Origin: Symbiodinium natans
Lineage: Eukaryota; Sar; Dinophyceae; Suessiales; Symbiodiniaceae
NCBI GenBank assembly: GCA_905221605.1
Contig: CAJNDS010002179.1
Coordinates: 472,001 to 536,000 of the forward strand
DNA: 64,000 nt
Direction of reading: 5' to 3'
Position 1 is the stretch's first letter; each line of letters opens with the position of its first letter. This document shows, piece after piece, positions 52,979 to 64,000 of the stretch. The notes under the pieces were generated by a model. That model made no database searches, was not told where the DNA came from, and saw only the letters and a program-made list of their open reading frames with translations. The position numbers and the translations under genes are program-made.

Positions 52979-53950
52979 ACCACGACAGCAAGAGCCGAAA
53001 GGGTTCTCAGGGCCAGATTTAGCGAGGACTGTGGCCTCGCCCTGTATATTGACATGGCGAACATAGCAAGTCGCTTGAAAGATCGATGCCTAAACCCTAA
53101 ACCCTAAACCCTAAACCCTAAACCCTAAACCCTAAACCCTAAACCCTAAACCCTAAACCCTAAACCCTGCGCAAAGCTGCACAGATGTACCGAAGGCCCT
53201 AGTGCTCCGAGATGTCAGTCGTATAGCTCATCTGAGATTGGATCGGCAGGCTGGGACTACCAGGATGGGCTAAACCCTAAACCCTAAACCCTAAACCCTA
53301 AACCCTAAACCCTAAACCCTAAACCCCAAACCCTAAACCCCAAACCTTACCCCGTAAGTGTGCGGAGATTCCCTTCTGGAGCAAAAAACTGTCGGCTGAG
53401 AGAACCCCTTCTTGCACCTGAGCTCCGGAAGCGTTCCCTAAGCACTGAACAACCCTAAACCCTAAACCCTAAACTCAAAACCCAACAGGCTGGCCATAAA
53501 CCCTAAACCCTAAACCCTAAAACCCTAAACCCTAAACCCTAAACCCTAAACCCTAAACCCTAAACCCTAAACCTCCGACTTCTTGCAGTCAGGGCGGCCG
53601 AAGCCGCGGCTGCAAGGGACGCCGGGCCATGCAAACACCATGCTAAGTGAAGTTCTCCAACCCTGGCTGCTCTCAAAGTAGGGTTTAGGGTTTAGGGTTT
53701 AGGGTTTAGGGTTTTTTTGTTTAGGGTTTGGGGTTCATACTCATCTCCTGAACAGCTGCTCTCGGCCTTTCTTTGAGAGTCTTTTCAACATCATACATGT
53801 ACCACAGAATGCAGCAGATATTACTTTTGGGGAACAGGACGTCGAGCGCCGTGCATCGGTGCACACAGCATGACAAGCTCGGTGATGCGACGAACGCGCA
53901 AGCGTCAGACACGTGAGCGGCTGTGGAAGGCTTGAGCTTGGGCATGAAAC
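52979..53950. other. coding-like islands separated by telomere blocks, strand undecided
   Basis: Islands at 52981-53088, 53169-53270, 53346-53455, 53574-53680 and 53725-53945 alternate with CCCTAAA blocks. Plus frames read RFSEDCGLALYIDMANIASR, KALVLRDVSRIAHLRLDRQA and NIIHVPQNAADITFGEQDVE. Minus frames are open too (LWYMYDVEKTLKERPRAAVQ) and chain through GT/AG sites with matching phase, apart from one in-frame TAG. An exon/telomere-intron gene seems likely, but I cannot choose the strand. Confidence 0.4.
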
Positions 53951-54428
53951 GGCGGCGGAACTGTCAGCACACTATTGACACTTGTGGTCAGATGCACAAC
54001 ACTGCAGCTGCTGTAGCTATACGACATCGGAAATAGCCTCAAACCCAACCCTTGTGTGTGAGATGATGCATCATCCGTCCTGCCAGGCGCTCTACATATA
54101 TACTAGAGGAGACAAGCGTGAAGAATCATACAAGTGTTCCTCTTTCTGCGAATGTGGCGCTTTCATCTCAGGCAGCTCCAACTAACAACCCTCCTATCAG
54201 TAGTCTACTCTGTCATAGAAACACACTGCACTGCGTTATGCTGCGTTTGTGCCGATGTGTGTTTATGTGTGAACACGTAGGTACTCGGGTACATGAAGCA
54301 TCTCATATTATGCATTCTTTCAGGCTCTATGGGCGCTACATCGGCTTGCCAGCTGTTGTGCCAGAAACGGAAGAGAACTATCCATCTCGCGATCGAACCG
54401 GACCCTGAGCTTTGTCCTAAGGCACCAA

Positions 54429-54573
54429 ATGGGGGTTTACGAAAACAAGGGCACCCTCATACAGACCCAAACTGGTCGGATTCCCTTCTAATAAGGACCC
54501 CAGTAAGGTACCCCTAAACCCTAAATTCTAAACCCTAAACCCCGATAAGGTACCCCTGATTTCGGAAACCCCC
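54429..54573. mobile_element. family K element split by telomere units
   Basis: GGGGGTTTACGAAAACAAGG and CTGATTTCGGAAACCCCC ends. AAGGTACCCC is duplicated on both sides of CCCTAAA-type units (54512-54540). Confidence 0.75.
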
Positions 54574-54875
54574 AAAACCCACGTCACTCTTCATCAGATC
54601 TCCATGGGCGGCATCCGCTCAGTTTTGCGGCACGTCTCGTGGAACTTGTCCGAGGGAGCCGGCCTGTCGTTTAGGATTTATATGGTTCAGGGGTGATATT
54701 ATAGTAGTATATGTTATATTAGTCTATTCTCTGTATTCTCGAGATGTTAGATTAGCACCTTTTTTTATTTTTATACTACATGTATTTGATGAGTATCGTT
54801 ATTGCACTATTGTGCGGTCTAATTCTAGGGTGTGCATCGACACCTGCTTCGGAGGCTGCCAGCCGTCATTGGTAG

Positions 54876-55205
54876 TTGGCTTGGCAGTCACTCAGTAGAT
54901 CTGGCAAGCAGGTGGCGACTCGAATCGAACAGCCAGAGAGCGCAGTAGAAAACCTCGAAACAAAGCTGCCGAAAGGCCCGAAACCCCGTGCCGCCTGGTG
55001 CACATGGGGAGCAGCATCAGCCCTGTCCTTCTGCGAAGACCACACCTGGCAGCATGCTTTCGGGTTTTTAGGGTTTGGGGTTCAGGGTTCCGAAACCCAG
55101 GTTGAGCTTTCAACGCCAAGACTCCGTCCCGCCCACCCCCACGCCCCACCCTCACCTCAAGCCTGTTCCACATTCTACGTTGAGTTGCGCGTGCCCTCCC
55201 TATAG
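54876..55205 (+). CDS. open plus frame, unidentified
   Basis: 109 codons; the first part reads VATRIEQPESAVENLETKLP and AWCTWGAASALSFCEDHTWQ. The frame then passes through telomere-type units at 55065-55090, which more likely mark an intron start (GTTTTTAGGG). A minus frame overlaps. Confidence 0.3.
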   Translation: MAWQSLSRSGKQVATRIEQPESAVENLETKLPKGPKPRAAWCTWGAASALSFCEDHTWQHAFGFLGFGVQGSETQVELSTPRLRPAHPHAPPSPQACSTFYVELRVPSL

Positions 55206-55399
55206 CCCATCCTGGAAAATGGGTGTCCCTAAACCCTACACCCTAAATCCCTAAACTCTAAACCCTAAACCCGAAACCGTGTGTGAGGGCGTGACTTGCT
55301 GGCTTGCAGGAATTGGACTCACTAGGGTTTTGGGGCGACTTGGGGCCCCGACGGCTAATGCTTCATGAGGCTTCTGCAGCTTCTGCTCTGGCCAGCAAT

Positions 55400-55511
55400 C
55401 CCTAAGGATCCATATACCTAGATAGTACATACTTGGGGGCCTTCAAAGGGTTCCCATATAGCAGCTTTAGGGCCCCAAGTATATACTATACAGGCGCATG
55501 GATCCTTAGGG
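55400..55511. mobile_element. family C element
   Basis: CCCTAAGGATCCATATACC to GCGCATGGATCCTTAGGG. Confidence 0.8.
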
Positions 55512-55895
55512 AAATGGTGTTCGCAAGGTCGAAGCCGCCAACAGCTTCTGCCGCGGCACAATCCCCTTTGGCAGCAGGCTTGGAAGGGTACATGTTCTAA
55601 GGGCCCTAAACCTGAAACCCTTGGTTTGCCTGAAAACTGGGATAATCCGGGTTTGGGTGGGACACCGCATGGAAAGCCCTACACATGGGTCCACCATCTC
55701 TTGATGTTTCACACCCTCAGTCATGTTCCCATATATCCCATGAAAAAAACCTACTATAGAGCCCAACAACCCTTACAGAGGTTCTACAAATTTGGCCTAG
55801 TGCTAGCCGATCGCTCAAAGTTCTTTGGTCCAGCGCGCATCGAGAAGACTCCGCTTTGGAAGCGCTTCTAAACAAGCGACCTATAGGCTAGCACA

Positions 55896-56030
55896 CAAGG
55901 ATCCATGCACCGATATCGTATGTAGTTGGATCTTAAAGCTGCTATCTGGGAACCCCTTTAAGGCCCCATGGGTTTAGGGTTTAGGGTTTAGGGCAAGTAT
56001 ATACTCTCCAGGTACATGGATCCTTCGGGT
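55896..56030. mobile_element. family C element carrying a telomere block
   Basis: AAGGATCCATGCACC to GGTACATGGATCCTT. Three TTTAGGG units (55971-55994) interrupt GGCCCCA...CAAGTATATACT, which is continuous in the copy at 55400. Confidence 0.8.
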
Positions 56031-56034
56031 CGGT

Positions 56035-56990
56035 TACACCCAAAGCCGAAAATCTATACCTGGCATCGTCACAAAGATGGTCTAGGCGTCATAGGCCGCC
56101 TCCTGGCCGGAGAATAGTGTTTAAGGGGTTTGGGGTTTAAGGGGTTTAGGGTTTATAGGGTTTTAGGGTTTAGGCCCCAACCAAGTGTATTATAGCTAAA
56201 AGCAGCCAACCTTTTAGCTGAAACGTCCTGAAGCCCAACTTTCGTGGGTTCCCCTACTACCCCCCTCTATGCTAACCCCCCCCCCCCCCCCGGTTAGGCT
56301 ATTTAGGGAGAGTTAACCCATGAAACCTCAAAACTTCTCTCTGGACCGGGCATGCAACCACCACAACCCCTGCAAACCCCGTCAGTTCAAGTCTGGGTCT
56401 CGGCCAACTTGAAAACCTCAAGCTAAACTTAAGGGGTATAAGGAGGGACTCCAACATTCCCCGATGTAACCCTTATAAATACCTCATATAGTCCCTATAT
56501 GAGTCGACGTCAAAATTACTTGTTTAAGCCTTGCTTGGTTTTGCATTTACGCGTCCCCTATCGTTTTCCATGTTTTCACCTACCGGAGTTTTGTACTATC
56601 GTATCAAATAGCCCTATCATTTTCCTCGGCGTTTTGCTGCAACAACCTAAAATAAGAAATCGGTAATTTTGACCGCGTCTCATATACCTAAGTAACCCCA
56701 AGCGAAACCTTTGCCACGACCCTGTTGGCCCTCAACCTTTTTTGAGCCCCAGGGCTCCCTCCGGTACCCCAAATCCTAAAGACCAAACCCCTAAACCCAA
56801 AACCCTAAACGCTTTTTGCATCCGGACTCCTGGGGTGTTGCCTAAACCCTAACCCCTAACCCCTAACCCCTAAACCCTAAACCCTAAACCCTAACCCCAA
56901 AACCCTAAACCCTAAACCTCACAGCACAAGGAATTCTGTCAGGTTGGCAAGCTGCGCCGGCACCAAGGTCCCGGGCCCGGCGGGCCTTTG
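56035..56990. other. no firm gene; element fragments and telomere units
   Basis: Telomere-like units at 56123-56175 and 56842-56915, a poly-C run at 56277-56291, and unique AT-richer sequence at 56400-56700. I see no convincing exon. Confidence 0.4.
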
Positions 56991-57002
56991 AAACCTTAGT
57001 TG

Positions 57003-57113
57003 GGGGTTTACGAAAAATAGGGAAGTTTAGGGTTTAGGGCTAGGGTTTAGGGCTAGGGTTTAGGGCTAGGGTTTAGGGCCCCCCAATAAGGTACGCCCTA
57101 CTTTCGGGAACCG
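57003..57113. mobile_element. family K element split by telomere units
   Basis: TGGGGGTTTACGAAAAATAGGG on the left, AATAAGGTACGCCCTACTTTCGGGAACC on the right, with TTTAGGGC(TAGGG) units between (57024-57079). Confidence 0.75.
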
Positions 57114-57247
57114 CCACTTCGAAGGTTTTGGGGGCCCCCTCTGCAGGGCTTTGCAAAGTTGAGGGGGCTTGAGGGTTTTTGAGGGTTTTTTAAGGGCCCT
57201 TGATGGGCTTCTCAAGGTTTCTTTGGGCATTGAGGCTTTTTTTTGTA

Positions 57248-57302
57248 AGGGTTTAGGGTTTAGGGTTTAGGGTTTAGGGTTTAGGGTTTAGGGTTTAGGG
57301 CT
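57248..57302. repeat. interstitial telomere-type block
   Basis: Seven TTTAGGG units. Confidence 0.95.
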
Positions 57303-57454
57303 TCAAGGGTATTCAGGGGGCTTCAAGGGCTTTCGGGGTTCGGTGTCATGTGATCAAGATCACTTCGGGCATCTGCAAGGGGTCGGCGCCTGGAACTGTG
57401 CCGTACTAGTTCATGGTTGGGATCGCATTACAAATTTACACTATATATTCCTTA

Positions 57455-57853
57455 TTAGGCTTTAAGTACACGTAAAGATGTAAAATGATATACACAACTA
57501 TGACCAGGTACAGTCACGAACGAACTTTCCAGTCGATTTTCGCTGACCAGCAAGAGCTTCAAATACAAACCCTGAGCCCTGAACCTCAGAAACCTTGCTT
57601 CAGAGGCACCGGCAACTCGGACGGTTGCAAAAGTGTTGCAAAGAATTTCTAATCTGGTTATAACTTCATAAGGCCGGAAGCCACATCCATCGACATGAGG
57701 CAGCAGGTAGCCTACTTTCGAGACGAGAAGATGGTTGCAAAAATTCGCAAAAGCTTCACTCATGCCGAGGCTTTGCAACCTGACCTGCAAGAAATTCGCA
57801 CGGAAAACATGTGCCGCGAATGATCTCTTCAAGTGTGAGGTGATAGACAACAC
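57455..57853 (-). CDS. long minus ORF, unidentified
   Basis: 132 codons without a stop, reading SFAAHVFRANFLQVRLQSLG, SEAFANFCNHLLVSKVGYLL and ITRLEILCNTFATVRVAGAS. No family recognised. An internal CTTGCAG|GTC could be a splice site. Confidence 0.35.
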   Translation of the reverse strand: MLSITSHLKRSFAAHVFRANFLQVRLQSLGMSEAFANFCNHLLVSKVGYLLPHVDGCGFRPYEVITRLEILCNTFATVRVAGASEARFLRFRAQGLYLKLLLVSENRLESSFVTVPGHSCVYHFTSLRVLKA

Positions 57854-58110
57854 ATAAAAGGCGATAGGCCAAACTTGTTAAAATATACTTATAAGTTATG
57901 TCCTAAGTTCATAGCTACTACCTCTGATAAGTTCAACATAACTTCCACAAAAGCTCATAAGTGCCTCGGGGCCTCTAAAAACTAAAGCCTGCAACCGTGG
58001 GACCTCAGATGATGGCATCAGGTGCAGCTGAGAAGCCGCAGCATTCCAGGCGGGCGCGGGCTTCAGACGTGAAGCCTTCATCCTCGGATGAGGAGCCACA
58101 TTACTACCAA

Positions 58111-58200
58111 TTGCTTAAGCACCCGCCAAAAAAATGCATATTCTTCCTCATAAGGGTAATATGGGGATTCTTTTCTTGGGGGTTCTTAAGCAAATGGTGG
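58111..58200. mobile_element. family G element
   Basis: AATTGCTTAAGCACCCGCC and GGGGGTTCTTAAGCAAAT with CTCATAAGGGTAATATGGGG inside. Confidence 0.75.
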
Positions 58201-58329
58201 ATTAGGGGCCCGTTCTATACTAGGGCTTACATTACAAAACTCCTCCTTTCAAGTGCTGAAACAAGCCGGAGCACTCTTCAAGCCACGCTTCAGCCTCCCA
58301 GGCGGAGGGGGCCCTGGGGGACGGGGTCT

Positions 58330-58690
58330 GGGGGGGGGGGGGGGGGGGGTCCTTTGCAGATATAATGAAGTAGAATGACAAGAAAATGATCCATGACTCC
58401 CCTCCAAAAATCTCAGGCCATCTCAGGCCTTATTCTAAACCTTGGGCGCGACCTAGTAAGAGTAACAATGAAGTTAATAATAAAGTTAATAGTTAATAAT
58501 AATAATGAATATAGAATAATACTAATAATAATAAGAGAAATAGTAATAAGACCCTTTGACAACAGCACTTGCTTTGACGCTACCTTTCGTTGCGAAGAGA
58601 GAAAGAGTGGGGGGGGGGGGAGAACGCGAGAGAGAGAGAGAGAGACAGAGAGAAAGAGTCTCAGAGAGCGAGAGAAAGAGCGAGAGGGGG
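58330..58690. repeat. poly-G runs, TAA-rich and (GA)n tracts
   Basis: Poly-G at 58330-58349 and 58609-58621, AATAAT-type sequence at 58480-58540, GA-rich at 58622-58690. Open frames here follow the repeats. Confidence 0.8.
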
Positions 58691-59020
58691 CGGGGGTGGC
58701 AGAGGGGGAGAACTGTGGACGAGCAAGACGATTAGACTGATTAGACTACCCCCAAACCCCCTAAACCCCTAACCCCCTAGACCCCGACCCTAAACCCTGT
58801 TGAGACTTCGTGGCCTTCTGCGTGTCTCCAGAGGACGCGGCGCTTCGGATCCTGAGCGAAGGGTTTCAGGGTATAGGGTTTTGGGTTCAGGGTTCAGAGT
58901 TTAGGGTTTGGGATTTAGGGGTGTTTGGGGTTTAGGGTTTGGCGTGACAGAGCACAGCTTGCAGCTCCTTGCCAAGCCTTGGAAGAGTCTTTGCGCCGAC
59001 AGTTACATATAATAAACGCG

Positions 59021-59043
<23 letters not shown>

Positions 59044-59051
<8 letters not shown>

Positions 59052-59057
59052 GTATAT

Positions 59058-59119
<62 letters not shown>

Positions 59120-59128
59120 TATATATAT
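59044..59128. repeat. (CATATA)n microsatellite
   Basis: About ten perfect CATATA units flanked by TA runs. Confidence 0.95.
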
Positions 59129-59659
59129 GTATTCTGTATATTTAGCTTATTGCATACCGTGCCCCAGGGCTATACTCTCCACATTCTGCAAGAACTGTTG
59201 GCAAGGTGTGGCTGGGAAAATCCGACTTACTTTCAAGGCCTCACAGCCCACCCGAACTAAACCCTGAACCCTGAACCCTGAACCCTAAACCCTAAACCTA
59301 AACCCTAAGTATCCACCACGGCGCAGCAGGCCATACATGGAGCGGTATATTGCGGTGTTGCCGGCCTGCGCGCCAAGGTGCAAGAGATGCCCAAAGTCAA
59401 CGCATTCTGCAGATGGAAATAACATGTCCTAAACCCTAAACCCTAAACCCTAAACAAATCTATGTCGTGATCCCGATGATGGTCCAAGGTTGGCCAGCCT
59501 TCCGCACGAGTAAAGGCATGGCGGGGGCGAGGGCCTCCCAGGCGCGCTCTTTGCAGACTCCGGATTAGGGTCTAGGGTTTCGGGTTTCGGGTTTAGAGGG
59601 CTTAGGGCTTCTACCTAGGGGACCCAAAGCATACGGACTTATATGAACCCAAAGAGGCC

Positions 59660-59812
59660 TCTATACCCCTGAAATACATTAATATACATTGAACCATAAT
59701 GAGGATCCCTCTAGAACTTAAGGTAGACTCCTTACATCATATTCAGGATCCTATAATATACTACCATTTAAGGTATATTCCTGAATTAAAGGGTATTGGG
59801 CTCTCTGGGAGT
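59660..59812. mobile_element. family B element with duplicated core
   Basis: ATACATTGAACCATAATGAGGATCC and CATATTCAGGATCC are two core copies; the right end GGGTATTGGGCTCTCTGGG is intact. Confidence 0.65.
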
Positions 59813-60153
59813 GTTAGGATTCCCGAAGTGGGAACCCTCTGAACTCCTAAGGTTCACGGGCTCTCGGTCTTTAGGGTTTCGGGTGACTTTGTTTTTGGTA
59901 TTCGGGCTTAGGGTGTTTTTGTTGGATTTAGGGGTTTAGGGTTTAGGGTTTAGGGTGACTTTTTGGGTTTTAGGGTTCAAGAGTTGGAGAAAGGTTGGCC
60001 TCCTTGCCTCAACTTTCCATGACGGCTCGATTTGTGGCAACATGACATGGGAGCACTGCCAACCGTACAAACCCTACAAAAACCCTGTAAAACCCCGTAA
60101 ACCCGGCAATCCCTGTAAACTCTAAAAACCCTTAAAACCCTACAAACCCTAAC

Positions 60154-60315
60154 CTGGGCGACCAGAAGCCCACATCCCGATCATCCCAGTCCCAGGCCTT
60201 CACCTGGGAGAGCCACTGTTCGGCTTTTTCGGCCTTGCCCGCGCGGACGTAGCCCTTGTCAGGGCAGACTGTCTTCCACGGACGGCTTCCTTTAGGGTCT
60301 CGCGTTTCGGGCTTT
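60154..60315 (-). CDS. PPR-repeat exon
   Basis: The minus frame reads CPDKGYVRAGKAEKAEQWL then SQVKAWDWDDRDVGFW and ends CCCAG|GTTAGGG, a GT donor made by the first telomere-like unit. GYVRAGKAEKAEQWLSQV fits the PPR helix pair, with a GxxxAGxxEKAExWL pattern. Competing open frames exist on both strands. The left boundary is uncertain. Confidence 0.5.
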
Positions 60316-60662
60316 CTCTATAGCATGGAAGGTCATGGAATGCAAGAGCCCTTGTGGATACTGACCGACACACCACGACGAGCAAAAACTCAACGCCAAA
60401 AAACCATCTAGCATGGACCAGTCCTTTTGCCTACGAAGAAGCATCCCAAAACTTACTGTTGGTTAGCAGGGAATGAGGGAACTAGGGCCCTATATATATA
60501 ACCTTTAAGGAATAAAAAAGGGTACCGCATTCCCCCATCCCTACTAACCAACAGTAAGAAAGTCAAACCTAGAATAGGAACCCAGAACCAAAAAAATGTA
60601 TTAAAGTACTCCAAAACCCAGATAAGCATCACAACCCTAACCCCCAAACCCCTGAATCCCAA

Positions 60663-60760
60663 AATCAAAACCTGCGCCCTCAGTGCCCAGAAAATGACAG
60701 CTTCCCGCAGGCCCGCAGCACGGCGGCGCTTGCGGCCAAGCCGACCTGGTCCGGCAATCA
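60663..60760 (-). CDS. putative minus exon
   Basis: Reads GRLGRKRRRAAGLREAVIFW then ALRAQ, with a GT donor CAG|GTTTTG. It may belong with the PPR-like exon downstream. Confidence 0.35.
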
Positions 60761-61168
60761 ATCTATCCCCTGCTTAGGGTTTAGGGTTTAGGGTTTAGGA
60801 TTTAGGGTTTAGGGGTTTAGGGGTTTAGGGTCGGATTGGGTCTAGGATGACATCCGGCAAAGGACGATGTCAAGGGTGAAGAAATGCATTTCAGACGGTC
60901 GAACATTACAGGGCTTGAGGTCCTCCGAACGTGGCGGTTCAAGGCCCTAAACCCCAAACTCTAAACCCTAAACCCTAAACCCTGAACCCTAAACCCTAAA
61001 CGGCCCTAAACCAATTATGGCAGCATTCTTCAGGAGAAAGTGCTCTGAGCCACAGCTTCATGTGCTTCTTTTCTGAGCTGCTTGCTTGGGCTCCTGAACT
61101 CAAAGACATCCATCCTGCAGTTTACGTTTAACCTGTATGCGCCTTCTGCTCCCAAACCCTAGCAGATG

Positions 61169-61257
61169 GGTGGTTGTCAAAATTATGATCCCTTTTGGGG
61201 TACGCTAAATATTCGGTGTCGTATTCGAATAAGGATCCAAAAAGGACCATAGTTTTA
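61169..61257. mobile_element. family E element, 3' end replaced by telomere repeats
   Basis: GGTGGTTGTCAAAATTATGA starts it. The right arm GGACCATAGTTTT runs into AAACCCTAAACCC instead of GACAACCACC. Confidence 0.75.
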
Positions 61258-61409
61258 AACCCTAAACCCTAAACCCAACACCCAGATAGGCCTAAGGCTT
61301 TCAAGGCTCATCTTCCCCATCACGCGTGCTTGGTTTAAGTCAACTCCCTCATAAGGCTGCTCAAGTTCAAGTCCCTAAACCCTAAACCCTAAACCCTAAA
61401 CCCTAAACC

Positions 61410-61575
61410 CTAAACCCTAAAGGTTTCTGATGCTGACACGACCTGACACATCATGGCATCGGGTGACACTTTCGCTACATGGCTCTTTGTGGCTTCAATG
61501 AACCCCAACACAGAGATGAACTGGAAGCGCGCAACACCCTCAGCCCATGCAACGAATTTGCCTCCACGGAACCCT
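61410..61575 (-). CDS. putative minus exon, unidentified
   Basis: Reads KFVAWAEGVARFQFISVLGF then EATKSHVAKVSPDAMMCQ, with donor CAG|GTCGTG near 61450. A telomere-type block lies on each side. A plus frame with ATG at 61453 overlaps. Confidence 0.4.
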
Positions 61576-62731
61576 AAACCCCAAACCCTAAACCCCAAAC
61601 CGATCGTCCCACTGCGGAAAAAAAATCCCGGCTCGGCCTCGACGCCCCGCGCCTGCGCACGACGGAAGGTGGCTTCTGCGGCCTGGGTGCCCTAAACCCT
61701 AAACCCCTAAACCCCTAAACAGCTAAAGCCCTCAACCCCTCAACCCTAAACCTAAGGGAAGCAATCTCGACTTTGGTGTCATGGTGTCAGGGCCGACCCA
61801 GAATACAGGGTATGGGGTGTAGGGTCATGGGGGGGTAGTTTTAGGGTTTTAGGGTCTATGTTATCGCCAAGATGAATTTACAGCCTGGAGTGCATGAAAT
61901 CGCACTCCCGGACAGCAAAGCAACAACAACGAGACATGCGAGCAACGCTTCGGCAGCCTTTATGTCAAGAACTGCTACTACATGGTAGGGCTGATAGGGC
62001 CACTAAGCTCATCTAAACTCTGAAATTCTACACATAGCACTGAACTTAAGTTCTCCTCCTGTACTGGTCTTGAAGCCCCCAAAGCTTGGCCCTGTAAACC
62101 CCAAACCCCAAACCTAAACCCTGAACCCTAAAACGCCCTAAACCCTAAAACGCCCTAAACCCTACACCCTAAACCCTAAACCCTAAACCCTAAACCCTGT
62201 GAAAGCTTAGGACGTATGCCGCGACACGGCAGGTCTCCGGTCTTCGGAATATCTGTCCACCAACGCGGTGACCTGAAAGTCTCCAGGTTTATTTATAGGG
62301 GTTTGGGTCTGGGAGTTTAGGGTTAGGGTTTAGGGCTCTCTATGGATAGGGTGTTGGGTCTAGGGGTTTAGGGTTTAGGGTCTAGGGGTTTATAGGGTAT
62401 AGGGCTTGGAAAAGGGGAATGTTGCTGAGGATTCTCTTTTTCCGGGCTCGCTCGTCAAAAATTCACTTGGGCAACCCTTTTCCAAGAAACTTCGCCCGCC
62501 TCAATAATATCCCTGTGAGCCAAGGCCGCCCTGCAAGCCCCCCGTACTCGTGACAGCAAGGCTCCCAATCCCCCTGCACTCTTGACAGGGGCAACCCTAA
62601 ACCCTGAACCCTAAACCCTAAACCCTAAACCAAGAATCCTCGGATGGGCGCCGGGCTTCTGGAGTCTTGGGGATTCAGCGACGACCCGGGGTTGATCAGC
62701 AGGGCTCTCCGTTTCAGGATTAGCTGCACTT

Positions 62732-62881
62732 GGTAGCCCAGTAGCCCTATTACAATGAGGAGACCCCCTTTTTTTTTGGGTTTAGCGGTTAGGGTTTAGG
62801 GTTTAGGGTCTGGGGGGGGGGTTGGTTACTAAGGAAACCTGGACCTTGAACCAAAAGAGAGGAAAAGGGTACCACTGGGCT
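62732..62881. mobile_element. family H element carrying telomere units
   Basis: GGTAGCCCAGTAGCCC to AAAAGGGTACCACTGGGCT; TTTAGGG units at 62777-62809 and a poly-G run lie in the middle. Confidence 0.75.
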
Positions 62882-63302
62882 CCCATCTGCAGATACACGT
62901 GTGATACAGTGTTGCTGTAATATAGGGGCCTGAAGAATTCGAACAGGGTTTTGGGGGGGTCATTATAGTAGACTAATAAATGATAAAGGGACCCTAAAGG
63001 TTTTAGGGTTTAGGGTTTAGAGTTAGCCTATATTAGGTGTTGTGTGGGTATAGCGAAGGCCTGTTGAAACCGGTCTCTGCTCCATGCTGACTCAACACCA
63101 AACCCTAAACCCTAAACCCTGAACCCTAAACCCCAAAACCCTCAACCCTAAACTGAACCCTAACCAATGAGCTCGTTCCGTCCAAGGCCTCTAGTGGATT
63201 CCTAGCAGGTCTCATGACTCTGGGGCAGGCTTCCGAATTCCAAACATACGTGCGTGAGGTTAAGGGTTTAGGGTTTAGGTGCTGTTAGACGCTTGCTAAG
63301 TC

Positions 63303-63542
63303 TCACCCATGCAGGCGAAACCAAAGCCAACATCGCAGACAAAAACCGACACAAATCAACCCGAATAAGTCAAGGGCTTGATGCTTTGAAGGCGGAATCG
63401 GGTCCCTCACGATAGCACGCAAACCCCCCCTCCACCCCTGAAAGACCCTGCTGACAAAGCCAGCGCTGGGTCGGCGACGCTGCTTTCGGGCACGTGCAAG
63501 CGCGACTGGTACCTTGACTCTTGGGACCCATTTTGCAATCAC
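63303..63542 (-). CDS. putative minus exon, unidentified
   Basis: 79 codons: WVPRVKVPVALARARKQRRR, SAGFVSRVFQGWRGGLRAIV, then a hydrophobic end LFGLICVGFCLRCWLWF before TGA. It starts just after a telomere-type block. Family unknown. Confidence 0.4.
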   Translation of the reverse strand: MIAKWVPRVKVPVALARARKQRRRPSAGFVSRVFQGWRGGLRAIVRDPIPPSKHQALDLFGLICVGFCLRCWLWFRLHG

Positions 63543-63865
63543 TTAGGGTTTAGGGTTTAGGCACCCTACACACTACAGCGATCTCTGTGTATAAGATACG
63601 CCAGGCTAAGGCCCTAAACCATCCAGGCAAAGCATGACAAAGCGCTGGTTTCTAAGAGCCTTCCAAGCAACATCTTCACCAGCCATCCCTCCGCCTCGCT
63701 GGCGTCGCTCCTTTGTGGGTTTAGGGTTTAGGGTTTAGGGTTTAGGGTTTGTGATACTTGCCTCGGGGCTGGGGCTTTAGATGAACTTAAAAGTGTATTT
63801 GACAAGCCTGCAAGGTCTGAATGGCACTTGCATAGCATCCCTCACCCCAATACTCCGCATCCAGA

Positions 63866-64000
63866 GAGCCCGAAACCCCTTAATTAAAGAATATACGTTA
63901 AATCATATTCAGGATCCCTGTATAACTCAAGGTACATACCTTAATTAAAGAATATACGTTAAATCATATTCAGGATCCCTGTATAACTCAAGCAAGGTAC
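63866..64000. mobile_element. family B element with tandem duplication, cut by window end
   Basis: AGAGAGCCCGAAACCCCTTAATTAAAG starts it. TTAATTAAAGAATATACGTT... to ...TATAACTCAAG occurs twice in tandem at about 63890 and 63941, then the window ends. Confidence 0.7.

Overview
Organism. The window looks like nuclear DNA of a dinoflagellate. Three things point there. (1) Blocks of the plant/dinoflagellate-type telomere repeat TTTAGGG/CCCTAAA occur throughout, in both orientations. (2) In the two genes I could reconstruct by homology, most introns start with GC or GA rather than GT, and nearly every acceptor reads AG|G. (3) Genes are split into short GC-rich exons, with exon fragments resembling PPR repeats. 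The genus cannot be fixed from the sequence. No rRNA, tRNA, CRISPR array or bacterial operon was seen.

Layout. About 0.6-11.7 kb reads mainly on the minus strand. It holds a JMJD7-like JmjC oxygenase (exons between 3482 and 5980), several unidentified minus exons, and a prolyl-4-hydroxylase/EGLN-like 2OG-Fe(II) oxygenase (9977-11234, probably with further 5' exons to 11738). A likely strand change lies near 11.8-12.2 kb, followed by plus-strand exons ending near 13080. About 14-18 kb has minus exons, a large inverted-repeat element carrying a 259-bp tandem array, and AT-rich DNA. About 18.8-21.5 kb is a run of five unrelated minisatellites. From 22 kb on, short coding-like islands alternate with telomere-type blocks and small inverted-repeat elements. 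The best gene models there are a three-exon minus gene at 28470-29145, a minus exon at 31718-31850 and PPR-like minus exons at 34345-34447 and 60154-60315. A degenerate telomere-variant array fills 46022-46990.

How it fits together. At least ten families (A-L here) of short terminal-inverted-repeat elements, mostly 80-170 bp, recur across the window. Three of the reconstructed introns consist largely of such elements, which makes them introner-like. Telomere-type blocks also lie inside introns, and several sit inside or replace one end of these elements. One telomere-type block is flanked by a 13-bp direct duplication. The picture is of introns made from two interacting materials: MITE-like introners and interstitial telomere repeats.

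Limits. Exon calls outside the two oxygenases rest on open frames, splice-site phase and natural-looking composition. Many islands are open on both strands, so strand and identity there are uncertain. Family letters are my own labels.
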